From: Drancourtella massiliensis
Lineage (GTDB): Bacteria; Bacillota; Clostridia; Lachnospirales; Lachnospiraceae
Length of the DNA: 64,000 nucleotides
Assembly: GCF_016900655.1 (NCBI RefSeq)
Contig: NZ_JACJKH010000004.1
Span: 110,535 to 174,534 of the forward strand
Reading direction: 5' to 3'
Shown here: piece by piece, positions 43,583 through 52,136 of the stretch
Numbering within the stretch: position 1 is the stretch's first letter
How the letters are laid out: every line of letters starts with the position of its first letter
The notes under the pieces: model-generated
What the model was told of the DNA's origin: nothing
The model's database searches: none
The model's input: the letters and a program-made list of their open reading frames with translations, nothing else
Translations under genes and position numbers: made by a program

Positions 43583-44857
43583 ATGGCAGATTATCATCAG
43601 ATGTGGAAAGATCTTGGAATGGACGTAGAGACCCACGATCAGCTCTGCGAAGTGCTTCCGCAGGCGTTTGGAGATGTGTATCTTTCTCAGGAAAACAGAC
43701 CGGAAGGAATGGATTATTATAATTTTGTTGTTGCGGAGATTCACGGTGTTCGTCCGGCAGAGCTCATTGAGCATCAGAAAAAGGGCGGAAAAGTATTTGG
43801 AACGTTTTGTGTCTATGTGCCGGATGAAATTGTGTTTGCGGCAGACGCAATTGCAACGGGACTGTGCGGTGGTTCCCAGTTCTGGGTTCCGGGCGGTGAG
43901 AAGGTGCTGCCGACCAATACCTGCCCGCTGATCAAGGCCTCTGTAGGGGCTAGACTGGATAGAACCTGTCCGTTCTTCCGGATTGCGGACATGTATGTCG
44001 GTGAGACGACCTGCGACGGAAAGAAGAAAGCATGGGAAATTCTGGCGGAAGATGTGCCGGTCCATGTCATGGATCTTCCGCAGATGAAGCGGGAAAAGGA
44101 CATCAAAGCATGGGCAGATGAGATCCGTATTTTCCGGGGCGTAGTTGAAGAGATGACAGGCAATCAGGTGACGGCAGAATCTCTGCACAATGCCATTGTT
44201 CTGATCAATAATAAGAGACGGGCACTTTCCAGACTGTATGATTTAAGAAAAAATGAAAAACTTCCGATCAGCGGAAAGGATGCCCTTTTGATTTCCCAGA
44301 TTGCATTCTATGATGATCCGACCCGGTTTACCGAGATGACAAACAAGCTTTGCGATGAGCTGGATCAGAGAGTCAAAGACGGCGTCAGCGTATTCCTGGA
44401 AGGAACAAAGAGAATCATGCTGACAGGTACTCCGCTTGCGATTCCGAACTGGAAGCTTCACAACCTGATAGAAACAAGCGGCGGTGCGGTAGTCTGTGAA
44501 GAAATGTGTACAGGTACCCGGTACTTTGAACGTCTTGTGGACGAAGCAGAGGGAACGGTGGATGAGCAGATCGACCATCTGGCAGAGCGGTATATGGGCA
44601 TCAACTGTGCATGCTTTACACCGAACTCCGCACGAATCGACGATATTATCCGTCTTGCAAAAGAATACAAGGTAGACGGAATTATTGACGTGAACCTGAA
44701 ATTCTGCAGCCTGTATGACTGTGAAGGCTACCATGTAGAAAAAGCGCTGAAAGAGGCAGGTATCCCGGTACTTGGCATTGAAACGGATTATACGGACAGT
44801 GACGCGCAGCAGCTTCGTACCAGAATCAGCGCATTTATTGAAATGTTAAACAGCTAA
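43583..44857 (+). CDS. Double-cubane-cluster anaerobic reductase (2-hydroxyacyl-CoA dehydratase-like)
   Basis: 424 residues, HgdB/BcrC-like fold with many conserved Cys (GTFCVYVP, GLCGGSQ, TNTCPLIKAS, RTCPFFRIAD, VCEEMCTGTRYF, KFCSLYDCEGYH). Single-subunit members with an adjacent activase are the double-cubane-cluster proteins, ATP-driven low-potential reductases whose natural substrate is unknown. No fatty-acid fermentation genes adjoin it; instead sulfur genes do. SD AAAGGAGG eight bases before ATG 43583. Confidence 0.85.
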   Translation: MADYHQMWKDLGMDVETHDQLCEVLPQAFGDVYLSQENRPEGMDYYNFVVAEIHGVRPAELIEHQKKGGKVFGTFCVYVPDEIVFAADAIATGLCGGSQFWVPGGEKVLPTNTCPLIKASVGARLDRTCPFFRIADMYVGETTCDGKKKAWEILAEDVPVHVMDLPQMKREKDIKAWADEIRIFRGVVEEMTGNQVTAESLHNAIVLINNKRRALSRLYDLRKNEKLPISGKDALLISQIAFYDDPTRFTEMTNKLCDELDQRVKDGVSVFLEGTKRIMLTGTPLAIPNWKLHNLIETSGGAVVCEEMCTGTRYFERLVDEAEGTVDEQIDHLAERYMGINCACFTPNSARIDDIIRLAKEYKVDGIIDVNLKFCSLYDCEGYHVEKALKEAGIPVLGIETDYTDSDAQQLRTRISAFIEMLNS

Positions 44858-44874
44858 AGAAAGCTGGTGCAGGA

Positions 44875-45129
44875 ATGATTTCATATTATGTGCTTTTTCC
44901 CAATCACGATAATGGGATGCGGCTTTACCGGGAAATGAAAGAAAACGGCCTGAAATGTACGATTGCTCCGACTCCGCGCGAGGCGAGCAAGTGCTGCGGC
45001 ATTTCACTTCTTGTAAAAAAAGAAGATCTGGATCAGATCAGGCAGATTGTGAAAGAAAAACAGATTGAAATTCTTCAGATTGCAGAAATCAAAAAGGATA
45101 TCGATCCCAACAGGGACCGGTATTGCTGA
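44875..45129 (+). CDS. DUF3343 putative sulfur/selenium carrier protein
   Basis: 84 residues. Conserved SKCCGISLLV motif in the middle and a terminal Cys (DRYC) at the very end, as in the DUF3343 family, which has been suggested to carry S or Se. Begins MISYYVLFPNHDNGMRL. Located 17 bases after the double-cubane gene and 55 before the activase, so one operon. Likely takes sulfur from the NifS-like protein. Confidence 0.82.
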   Translation: MISYYVLFPNHDNGMRLYREMKENGLKCTIAPTPREASKCCGISLLVKKEDLDQIRQIVKEKQIEILQIAEIKKDIDPNRDRYC

Positions 45130-45138
45130 AAAACAGGC

Positions 45139-45160
45139 GGGGACGCAAATAAGCGTCCCC
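45139..45160. repeat. short GGGGACGC palindrome related to the repeat family
   Basis: GGGGACGC (45139-45146), six-base loop AAATAA, GCGTCCCC (45153-45160), ending 24 bases before the activase ATG. Shares only the GGGGAC ends with the longer copies. Confidence 0.65.
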
Positions 45161-45184
45161 AAATCATGGTGGAGGGAATGAAAC

Positions 45185-45952
45185 ATGAATTACGTAGGAA
45201 TCGACATCGGATCAACCGCTTCCAAGGTTGTGGTAAGAGGGGATGCAAATGCGCATTTCGTACTTCCGACCGGATGGAGCAGTAAGGAGACGACGAAGAA
45301 GATAAAAGAACATTTAAAAGAGCTGGGAGCAGACGTGGAAAACGACGACACCCGCGTTGTTGCTACCGGATACGGCCGTGTGGCTGTGGATTTTGCAGAT
45401 CATGTGATCACAGAGATCACATGCCATGCAAGAGGAGGACGGGAACTGGCACACGGAGACTGTGCAGTCATTGACGTGGGCGGACAGGATACGAAAGTCA
45501 TCATGGTGGAACATGGCATGGTTGTGGACTTCCTGATGAATGACAAATGTTCAGCAGGAACCGGAAAATTCCTGGAGATTATGGCTAACCGTCTGGGCGT
45601 GACCATCGACGAACTGTTTGAGATGGCTGCAGCAGGGGAGGTCCTCCCGATCAGTTCCCTGTGCACGGTATTCGCTGAATCCGAGGTCATTAACTACATT
45701 GGTGAAGGGCAGAAACGGGAAAATATCGCTGCCGGAGTCGTAGATTCGGTGGCTGCAAAAGTAGCCCAGCTGGCACAGAGAAAGGACCTTCCTGATCACA
45801 TCATCCTGACCGGAGGACTGAGCCACAGCATCTATTTCACAGATATTCTCAGTAAAAAAATCGGCAAAAAAGTAGAACCGACGGAAAATGGACGCTACGC
45901 AGGCGCACTCGGCGCATCTTATCTGGCGGAAGAAAAAAAGAAAAGAGTATAA
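45185..45952 (+). CDS. Acyl-CoA dehydratase-type activase (ATP-dependent electron donor)
   Basis: 255 residues, ASKHA ATPase of the HgdC/BadF family: GIDIGSTASKVVV, DVGGQDTKVIM, then C122 (DKCSAGTGKF) and C160 (SSLCTVFAES), which bind one [4Fe-4S] cluster between two subunits. It delivers low-potential electrons to the double-cubane protein encoded just upstream. SD GGAGGGAA. Confidence 0.92.
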   Translation: MNYVGIDIGSTASKVVVRGDANAHFVLPTGWSSKETTKKIKEHLKELGADVENDDTRVVATGYGRVAVDFADHVITEITCHARGGRELAHGDCAVIDVGGQDTKVIMVEHGMVVDFLMNDKCSAGTGKFLEIMANRLGVTIDELFEMAAAGEVLPISSLCTVFAESEVINYIGEGQKRENIAAGVVDSVAAKVAQLAQRKDLPDHIILTGGLSHSIYFTDILSKKIGKKVEPTENGRYAGALGASYLAEEKKKRV

Positions 45953-45969
45953 AGATCACGGGTCTGTAC

Positions 45970-45999
45970 TTGACGAATTCCCTCGGCAACAGGTATGAT
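45970..45999 (+). promoter_or_regulatory. promoter of the Rrf2 regulator gene
   Basis: TTGACG (45970-45975), 18-base spacer, TATGAT (45994-45999), 26 bases before the ATG. Confidence 0.6.
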
Positions 46000-46025
46000 A
46001 ACAGAGAAGATTGGGAGGGAATTGC

Positions 46026-46460
46026 ATGAAAATTTCAACAAAAGGAAGATATGCACTCAGGCTGATGCTGGATCTGGCTCTCCATGATCAGGAAAAACCA
46101 ATCCGGCTCAAAGACGTAGCCGCACGGCAGGGAATTTCTGTCAAATATCTGGAAAGCATTGCAGGGGTACTCGCAAAAGCAGGGTACATCCGAAGCCTTC
46201 GGGGAGCACAGGGCGGCTATTTTCTCAAATACAGTGCAGAACAATATAAAGTCGGCGACATCCTGAGACTGACAGAAGGAAGCATGGCACCGGTAGACTG
46301 CCTCGAAACAGAAGAAAACCACTGCCCGCGCGCAGAAACGTGCACCACACTCCGCCTCTGGAAAGAACTCGACACCGCAGTCAAAAGCGTAATCGATCAC
46401 TACACACTCGCCGATCTCGTAACATGGGAAAAACAAAAAGGAAACGAATACATTATTTAA
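46026..46460 (+). CDS. Rrf2-family regulator (CymR/IscR-like)
   Basis: 144 residues. MKISTKGRYALRLMLDLALH and LKDVAARQGISVKYLESIAGVL are the Rrf2 winged helix; C92, C100 and C106 (DCLETEENHCPRAETC) are spaced like the Fe-S ligands of IscR, so redox or cluster sensing is possible. Adjacent cysK carries a good Rrf2/CymR-type palindrome on its promoter; in Bacillus CymR acts with CysK. Start 46026 follows GGGAGG. The 3' third is C-rich on the coding strand (39 C to 24 G in the last 120 bases). Confidence 0.88.
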   Translation: MKISTKGRYALRLMLDLALHDQEKPIRLKDVAARQGISVKYLESIAGVLAKAGYIRSLRGAQGGYFLKYSAEQYKVGDILRLTEGSMAPVDCLETEENHCPRAETCTTLRLWKELDTAVKSVIDHYTLADLVTWEKQKGNEYII

Positions 46461-46574
46461 CAGAAAAAAAGACCACGATGGCGGAAAAAAGCAAATAAAT
46501 AATAAATTAAATAAAGATCAATAAGAATTAAAACGAACTAATAAGTGATAATCAGAAGTAGTAAGTACTAATAA

Positions 46575-46624
46575 GAACGGGTAAAAGAAAGAGGACATTT
46601 GTCCTCTTTTTCTTTTACCCGTTC
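46575..46624 (+). terminator. long hairpin after the Rrf2 gene
   Basis: A 22-bp stem (46575-46596 with 46601-46624) interrupted only by two extra T residues, loop ATTT; GAACGGGTAAAAG... ends pair with ...CTTTTACCCGTTC. Lies 115 bases after the stop and before the cysK promoter. The intervening 114 bases are A-rich with no gene. Confidence 0.75.
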
Positions 46625-46647
46625 CAATAGAAAACAACAAAAACCCC

Positions 46648-46696
46648 TTGACAAAGAGAAACAGATACCATATAATTCCTATAAAATTTATAGGAA
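46648..46696 (+). promoter_or_regulatory. cysK promoter with Rrf2/CymR-type operator
   Basis: Consensus promoter TTGACA (46648-46653), 17-base spacer, TATAAT (46671-46676). A near-contiguous palindrome, TTCCTATAAA (46676-46685) and its inverse TTTATAGGAA (46687-46696) around one central A, overlaps the -10 end and start point, so a bound repressor would block transcription. Confidence 0.8.
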
Positions 46697-46707
46697 ATCA
46701 ACTCATT

Positions 46708-46741
46708 GGGGACAGGTTCCGGTGCATCGGAACACGTCCCC
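46708..46741. repeat. GGGGAC...GTCCCC palindromic repeat, copy 7
   Basis: Same 34-base layout as copies 4 and 6 but with two changes in the left arm (GGGGACAGGTTCCG); loop GTGCAT; ends 22 bases before the cysK start. In the 5' leader downstream of the cysK promoter, so it is transcribed. Confidence 0.9.
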
Positions 46742-46763
46742 GAAATAGAAAGAAGGGATTTAG

Positions 46764-47693
46764 ATGGCTGTTTTTAGTAGTGTTTTGGATATGGTTGGTG
46801 GTACTCCGCTTCTTGAGGCGAAGAATCTTGAGAGGGAGCTTGGTCTGAAGGCGAAGATCCTGATGAAGCTTGAGTATTTGAATCCGGCTGGAAGTGTGAA
46901 GGATCGGATTGCGAGGGCGATGATTCTGGATGCCAGAGAGAAGGGGCTTTTGAAGGAGGGGGCTACGTTGATTGAGCCGACTTCTGGAAATACGGGGATT
47001 GGTCTTGCTTCGATGGCGGCGTCGCTTGGATATCGTTTGATTTTGACAATGCCGGAGACAATGAGTGTTGAGCGGAGAAATATCCTGAAGGCGTACGGGG
47101 CTGAGATTGTTTTGACAGATGGTGCCCGTGGAATGACAGGGGCAATTGAGAAAGCAAAGGAGCTTGCGCAGGAGATTCCGGACAGTTTTATTCCGGGGCA
47201 GTTTGAGAATCCGGTGAATCCGAAGGCGCATATTGAGATGACAGGGCCTGAGATCTGGGAGGATACGCAAGGACAGGTTGATATTTTTGTAGCAGGTGTT
47301 GGAACAGGCGGAACCATCACAGGCGTGGGTACCTATCTGAAAGAGAAAAATCCGAATGTGAAGATTGTGGCGATGGAGCCTTCGGATTCGCCGGTGCTTT
47401 CCGGAGGAAAGCCGGGCCCGCACAAACTGCAGGGGATCGGCGCGGGATTCGTCCCGGAGACGCTGGATACGGAAATTTATGATGAGATTCTTACCATCGG
47501 TTCAGAGGAAGCATTTTCCGGTGCGCGCCAGATTGCGCAGAAGGAAGGTGTTCTGGTGGGAATTTCCTCCGGTGCGGCTTTTGCGGCGGCAGTGAAGCTT
47601 GCGAAACGGCCGGAAAATGAAGGAAAGACGATTGTTGTCCTGCTTCCGGATTCAGGAGACCGGTACTACTCCACTCCGTTGTTTACCGCATAG
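46764..47693 (+). CDS. cysK: Cysteine synthase (O-acetylserine sulfhydrylase)
   Basis: 309 residues. PLP lysine K46 in [21 protein letters not shown] substrate loop, [12 protein letters not shown] phosphate loop, [10 protein letters not shown] at the C-terminus. Forms cysteine from O-acetylserine and sulfide. SD AAGAAGGG. Coding-strand composition at the 5' end is extremely G-rich (87 G to 38 C in 46801-47040). Followed 54 bases later by metY. Confidence 0.95.
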   Translation: MAVFSSVLDMVGGTPLLEAKNLERELGLKAKILMKLEYLNPAGSVKDRIARAMILDAREKGLLKEGATLIEPTSGNTGIGLASMAASLGYRLILTMPETMSVERRNILKAYGAEIVLTDGARGMTGAIEKAKELAQEIPDSFIPGQFENPVNPKAHIEMTGPEIWEDTQGQVDIFVAGVGTGGTITGVGTYLKEKNPNVKIVAMEPSDSPVLSGGKPGPHKLQGIGAGFVPETLDTEIYDEILTIGSEEAFSGARQIAQKEGVLVGISSGAAFAAAVKLAKRPENEGKTIVVLLPDSGDRYYSTPLFTA

Positions 47694-47747
47694 AGAATCC
47701 GAATAACAGGCCAGAAAATAAAAAAGCAGCGAAAGGAAAGACAGAGT

Positions 47748-49058
47748 ATGGAAAAAAATTTGACAAGAGACAAAAGAAACCTGAAATTTGAAACATTGCA
47801 GCTTCATGTTGGACAGGAGCAGGCGGATCCGGCTACAGACGCAAGGGCAGTGCCGATTTACCAGACAACCTCCTACGTGTTTCATGACTGCCGGGATGCA
47901 GAGGATCGTTTCAGCCTGAAAGCAGAAGGAAATATTTACGGCCGTCTGACCAATCCGACCCAGGCAGTGTTTGAGCAGAGAATGGCTGCTCTGGAAGGCG
48001 GTTCGGCAGCGCTTGCGGTTGCATCCGGTGCGGCAGCGATCTGCTATACGTTTCAGGGCCTTGCCGGACAGGGGGATCACATCGTGGCGGCAAAAAATAT
48101 TTACGGCGGAACATACAATCTGCTGGCCCATACTCTGCCGGAATATGGAATCACAACGACATTTGTAGATCCATTTCAAACAGGAGCGTTTGAAGATGCG
48201 ATTCAGGAAAATACAAAGGCCGTTTTTATTGAAACTCTGGGAAATCCAAACTCGGACATCACGGATATTAAGGCGGCGGCAGAGGCGGCTCATGCCCATG
48301 GGATTCCGCTTGTGATTGACAATACGTTCGGAACGCCGTATCTGATTCGGCCGATTGAACACGGAGCAGATATTGTAGTTCATTCGGCGACAAAATTTAT
48401 CGGAGGCCACGGGACAAGCCTTGGCGGAATTATCGTGGAGAGCGGAGCATTTGACTGGGAAGCATCCGGAAAATTCCCGTCTCTGACAGAGCCAAACGCA
48501 AGTTATCATGGCGTGGTATTTTCCAAAGCCGCGCCGCAGTCGGCGTTTATCACAAAACTTCGTGCTATTGTTCTGCGTGATATGGGAGCAGCAATTTCTC
48601 CATTTAACGCCTTTTTACTGCTTCAGGGACTGGAAACCTTGTCTCTCCGTGTGGAACGTCATGTGGAGAATGCCCTGCAGGTTGTACGGTATCTGAATCA
48701 GCATCCGATGGTGGAATGTGTCCATCATCCTGCTGTGACGGAAGAGGAAGATCAGAAACAGTTGTATAAAGCCTACTTCCCGAAAGGCGGCGCTTCGATC
48801 TTCACTTTTGAAATCAAAGGCGGCGCAGAAGAAGCAAGGAAATTTATCGACAGCCTGGAAATTTTCTCCCTCCTTGCAAATGTGGCGGATGTGAAATCAC
48901 TGGCAATCCATCCGGCTTCCACAACACATTCACAGCTGAATGAGGAAGAATTAAAAGAACAGGGTATCCGTCCGAATACCATCCGTCTTTCCATTGGAAC
49001 GGAGCATATTGATGATATTATCGAAGATCTGGAGACGGCATTTGAGAGAATAAAATAG
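47748..49058 (+). CDS. metY: O-acetylhomoserine sulfhydrylase (MetY)
   Basis: 436 residues, Cys/Met metabolism PLP enzyme. FETLQLHVGQEQADPATDARAVPIYQTTSYVF is the O-acetylhomoserine aminocarboxypropyltransferase N-terminus; PLP lysine K216 in HSATKFIGGHG; LLANVADVKSLAIHPASTTH near the C-terminus. It makes homocysteine from O-acetylhomoserine and sulfide. The longer-than-cystathionine-enzyme length (about 430 versus 390) supports MetY. Ends in a terminator. Confidence 0.94.
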   Translation: MEKNLTRDKRNLKFETLQLHVGQEQADPATDARAVPIYQTTSYVFHDCRDAEDRFSLKAEGNIYGRLTNPTQAVFEQRMAALEGGSAALAVASGAAAICYTFQGLAGQGDHIVAAKNIYGGTYNLLAHTLPEYGITTTFVDPFQTGAFEDAIQENTKAVFIETLGNPNSDITDIKAAAEAAHAHGIPLVIDNTFGTPYLIRPIEHGADIVVHSATKFIGGHGTSLGGIIVESGAFDWEASGKFPSLTEPNASYHGVVFSKAAPQSAFITKLRAIVLRDMGAAISPFNAFLLLQGLETLSLRVERHVENALQVVRYLNQHPMVECVHHPAVTEEEDQKQLYKAYFPKGGASIFTFEIKGGAEEARKFIDSLEIFSLLANVADVKSLAIHPASTTHSQLNEEELKEQGIRPNTIRLSIGTEHIDDIIEDLETAFERIK

Positions 49059-49071
49059 GAAAATAAGTATA

Positions 49072-49112
49072 GGAAGAGTTTTGGACAAGAAAGTTCGGAA
49101 CTCTTCTTTTTG
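49072..49112 (+). terminator. intrinsic terminator of the cysK-metY operon
   Basis: GAAGAGTT (49073-49080) with AACTCTTC (49099-49106) and a five-T run. Confidence 0.82.
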
Positions 49113-49146
49113 TATTCAAACAGCAGGATGAAAATTGTGAAAAATG

Positions 49147-49229
49147 TATATTACAAATGTCACAACTTGAATGATAATTGTAATAAGCTTACAAAAGCGA
49201 ATTGACTTTTAGTATTCCAATGATATGAT
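49147..49229 (+). promoter_or_regulatory. promoter region of the sugar kinase operon
   Basis: TTGACT (49202-49207), 16-base spacer, TATGAT (49224-49229), 33 bases before the ATG. Upstream is TATATTACAAATGTCA (49147-49162), nearly identical to a sequence before the binding-protein gene at 52 kb (two central bases differ), a candidate regulator site. Confidence 0.55.
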
Positions 49230-49262
49230 AAAGATAGTATTCAGACGGAAAAGGAGGGCTTT

Positions 49263-50387
49263 ATGAAAAAGAAAAAAATCATGGTAGCAGGACATATTTC
49301 CCTCGATATTACTCCAGAATTCCACAATTCCGGAACACAAAAATTTTCGGAAATTCTAAGACAGGGGAAGCTTGTCAATGTGGGGCCTGCCCAGATGACA
49401 TTGGGAGGTGCGGTTTCCAATACCGGACTTGCTTTGCAGAAGCTGGGGGCGGATGTGATTCTGACAGCAAAAATCGGGACAGATCTTTTCGGGGATATCA
49501 TGATGAAAAAGCTGGAGGAGTACGGATGCCCGATGCATTTGATCCGGGATGAAGAGGGAGCCACTTCTTATACGATTGTGCTTGCTCCAAAAGGAAGCGA
49601 CAGGGCATTTCTGCATGATCCAGGCAGTAATCACACGTTCTGTGCAGACGACTTGGACTGGGAGGAAGTAAAAAAGGTGGATTATTTTCACTTTGGGTAT
49701 CCGACTTTGATGCGCCGGTTTTATGAAAATGATGGGGCAGGACTGGTAAAGCTGTATAAAGCGGTAAAGTCCGCAGGTCTTACTTCTTCTTTGGACCTCG
49801 CAGCTGTTGACCCGGAATCCGAATCGGGACAGTGTGACTGGGAAAGTATCTTAAAACAAGTGCTTCCATATGTGGACTTTTTCGTGCCGAGTATCGAAGA
49901 GCTTGCTTATATGGTGGATCGTGAAAAATATCAGGAATGGCAGGAAAGAGCAGAAGGCGAGGATATTGTATCGATTCTTTCTCTTAGCAAAGATGTCCGG
50001 CCTCTGGCTGAGAAAGTACTGTCCTATGGATGCGGTGCTGTCTTGTTAAAATGCGGTGCGGCAGGTATGTACTTAAAGACTTCGGGAAAAGAGAGAATGA
50101 GGAACGTGGATGCTGACTTGGAAGGCTGGGAAAATACAGAACTTTTTGAAGACAGCTTCGTCCCTGAACGGATTTTGTCCGGAACCGGAGCGGGCGACAC
50201 CAGTATTGCGGCATTTCTGTATGCTGCCATGCAGGGATGTACACCAAAAGAAAGTGTTGAATACGCTGCGGCGACCGGTGCGTGCTGCGTATCAACATAC
50301 GATACGATCAGCGGCTTAAAGTCTTTCGCGGAATTAAGGGAAAAGATACAAAATGGCTGGAAAAAGCAGAAGATTATGAAAGAATAG
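49263..50387 (+). CDS. PfkB-family sugar kinase
   Basis: 374 residues, ribokinase fold. GGAVSNTGLALQKLGADV binds the sugar; catalytic D312 in GTGAGDTSIAAF. The protein is longer than typical fructokinases (about 310), with extra sequence around 205-225 (YQEWQERAEGEDIVSI). Its product would be cleaved by the following class II aldolase, so a ketose-1-phosphate or -6-phosphate is expected; exact sugar unknown. SD AAAAGGAGG. Confidence 0.85.
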   Translation: MKKKKIMVAGHISLDITPEFHNSGTQKFSEILRQGKLVNVGPAQMTLGGAVSNTGLALQKLGADVILTAKIGTDLFGDIMMKKLEEYGCPMHLIRDEEGATSYTIVLAPKGSDRAFLHDPGSNHTFCADDLDWEEVKKVDYFHFGYPTLMRRFYENDGAGLVKLYKAVKSAGLTSSLDLAAVDPESESGQCDWESILKQVLPYVDFFVPSIEELAYMVDREKYQEWQERAEGEDIVSILSLSKDVRPLAEKVLSYGCGAVLLKCGAAGMYLKTSGKERMRNVDADLEGWENTELFEDSFVPERILSGTGAGDTSIAAFLYAAMQGCTPKESVEYAAATGACCVSTYDTISGLKSFAELREKIQNGWKKQKIMKE

Positions 50388-50400
50388 GAGGAAAATAACA

Positions 50401-51234
50401 ATGATTGTATCCATGAAAACCGTCTTAGACATAGCGGATGCAGAAAATATGGCGATTGGGGCCTTCAATGTTACAGAACTGGAAGGAATCCAGGCAGTAT
50501 TGGGGGCGGCAGAAGAGCTGGGACAACCGGTAATTCTTCAATTTGCTCCGGTACATGAAGAGTATATCTCTTTGAAAACGCTCGGACCGATTATGGTATT
50601 GATGGCTGACAAGGCAAAAGTACCGGTATGCGTTCATCTGGATCACTGCGACAATTTTGATATGATCCGGGAGGCGCTGGATATGGGATTTTCCTCTGTC
50701 ATGTATGACGGATCCATGCTGCCGTATGAGAAAAACTGTGCATATACGAAAGCTGCAGTGGAAATCGCCCAAATGTACGGTGCGTCTGTGGAGGCTGAAA
50801 TCGGCGCAATGAACAGTGAAGATGGAAAGGCACAGAATGACTGCTATACAGATCCGAAAGAGGCGGGAAATTTTGTCAAAGCGACTGGCATCGATGCGCT
50901 TGCATGTTCCTTCGGAACCGTCCACGGCTTATATACAGCGGAACCGAAGCTGGATTTTGACCGGATTGAGAAAATCCGGGAGACGATTGGAATTCCGATT
51001 GTCATGCACGGCGGAAGCGGAGTCAGCGATGAGGATTTCAGAAAATGCATTGACCGGGGTGTAAGAAAAATAAATTATTATACTTATCGCGCAAAAGCAG
51101 GCGGTGAATATGTAAAACAGAAATGCATGGAAACAGATGGACCGGTATTTTTCCATGATATCACATGCTGGGCAAGAGACTGCATGAAAGAGGATGTTCT
51201 TCATGCCATGCGTGTTTTTTCCGGATGCAAATAG
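50401..51234 (+). CDS. Class II (zinc) ketose-bisphosphate aldolase family protein
   Basis: 277 residues, TIM barrel. Zinc and catalytic residues in VCVHLDHCDNFD (D81-H82), VEAEIGAMNS, FGTVHGLY and MHGGSG. Substrate-specific KbaY/GatY/FbaA relatives are of similar length; given the neighbouring kinase and D-lyxose isomerase it may cleave a ketose-1-phosphate, tagatose or xylulose derivative into dihydroxyacetone phosphate and an aldehyde. Thirteen bases after the kinase gene. Confidence 0.88.
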   Translation: MIVSMKTVLDIADAENMAIGAFNVTELEGIQAVLGAAEELGQPVILQFAPVHEEYISLKTLGPIMVLMADKAKVPVCVHLDHCDNFDMIREALDMGFSSVMYDGSMLPYEKNCAYTKAAVEIAQMYGASVEAEIGAMNSEDGKAQNDCYTDPKEAGNFVKATGIDALACSFGTVHGLYTAEPKLDFDRIEKIRETIGIPIVMHGGSGVSDEDFRKCIDRGVRKINYYTYRAKAGGEYVKQKCMETDGPVFFHDITCWARDCMKEDVLHAMRVFSGCK

Positions 51235-51247
51235 GAGGGATAAAGAA

Positions 51248-51928
51248 ATGAAACGTTCCGAAATTAATCAGGCATTAAAAAATATGGAAGAGATGATCAG
51301 AAAATGCGGTTTCCATCTTCCGCCATTCTGTGACTTTACACCGGATGAATGGAAAGAAAAAGGACATGAATATGATGAAATCCGTGATAATATGCTGGGA
51401 TGGGATATCACAGACTATGGCCTTGGAAATTTCAAGAAGATCGGATTTTCTCTGATCACTCTCAGAAATGGAAATACGCATATGGATAAATATAAAAAAA
51501 CATATGCGGAAAAGCTTCTTTATCTGGAAGAAGATCAGTCCGCAACGATGCATTTCCACTGGACAAAAATGGAAGACATCATAAACCGTGGAGGTGGAAA
51601 TGTTCTGATCCGTGTTTATAATTCCAAAGAGGATGGATCTTTTGATGATACCGATGTTACCATCCATAGTGACGGAAGGGAATATACCGTTCCGGCGGGA
51701 ACACAGATCAGGCTGACCCCGGGCAAAAGCATTACGGTATATCCGTATATGTACCATGACTTTGAAGTGGAGAAAGGAAGCGGGGCAGTTCTGTTAGGAG
51801 AAGTTTCCATGTGCAATGACGATAACACGGATAATCGTTTCTACGAGCCGATGGGAAGATTCCCGGAAATCGAAGAGGATGAAGCTCCTTACCGGCTGCT
51901 GTGCAATGAATATCCGCCGGCACCGTAA
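51248..51928 (+). CDS. D-lyxose isomerase family protein
   Basis: 226 residues, cupin-fold sugar isomerase. The metal site is visible as MHFHWTKMED, a downstream Glu-containing strand and YHDFEVEKGSG. Enzymes of this family interconvert D-lyxose/D-xylulose and D-mannose/D-fructose. Start at 51248 follows AGGAGGG. Last of three catabolic genes; with the kinase and aldolase it forms an isomerise-phosphorylate-cleave route. Followed by a terminator. Confidence 0.85.
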   Translation: MKRSEINQALKNMEEMIRKCGFHLPPFCDFTPDEWKEKGHEYDEIRDNMLGWDITDYGLGNFKKIGFSLITLRNGNTHMDKYKKTYAEKLLYLEEDQSATMHFHWTKMEDIINRGGGNVLIRVYNSKEDGSFDDTDVTIHSDGREYTVPAGTQIRLTPGKSITVYPYMYHDFEVEKGSGAVLLGEVSMCNDDNTDNRFYEPMGRFPEIEEDEAPYRLLCNEYPPAP

Positions 51929-51943
51929 AAATACAGACAAATC

Positions 51944-51999
51944 AGCGCTGTGCAAAGCAGACAACCTGGAAAGATGTCTGACGCACAGCGCTATTTTTG
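51944..51999 (+). terminator. intrinsic terminator after the D-lyxose isomerase gene
   Basis: AGCGCTGTGC (51944-51953) pairs with GCACAGCGCT (51983-51992), with an inner GCAGAC/GTCTG stem, then five T residues. Confidence 0.88.
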
Positions 52000-52005
52000 T
52001 TGAGA

Positions 52006-52096
52006 ATATATTACATTTGTCATTTAAAACATTGCAAATGTCATGTGGAAATCGTTACATTGTACACCTGCACAAAAAATCACGTTTTGCTATGAT
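52006..52096 (+). promoter_or_regulatory. promoter region of the RbsB-like transporter operon
   Basis: TATGAT (52091-52096) with a weak CTGCAC at 52068-52073 (17-base spacer). Upstream TATATTACATTTGTCA (about 52007-52022) matches the site before the kinase gene, and a further CAAATGTCA lies near 52034-52042. Weak -35 plus repeated motif suggests activation, plausibly by the NarL-type regulator at 58 kb. Confidence 0.55.
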
Positions 52097-52136
52097 GAAT
52101 CTATCAAAAATACACAAAGCAAAAGGAGGAAAGATT

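Noticed and set aside
45139..45160. Treating the short GGGGACGC palindrome as a terminator of the DUF3343 gene
   Set aside because: No T run and it lies in the activase leader; better kept as a repeat-family relative.
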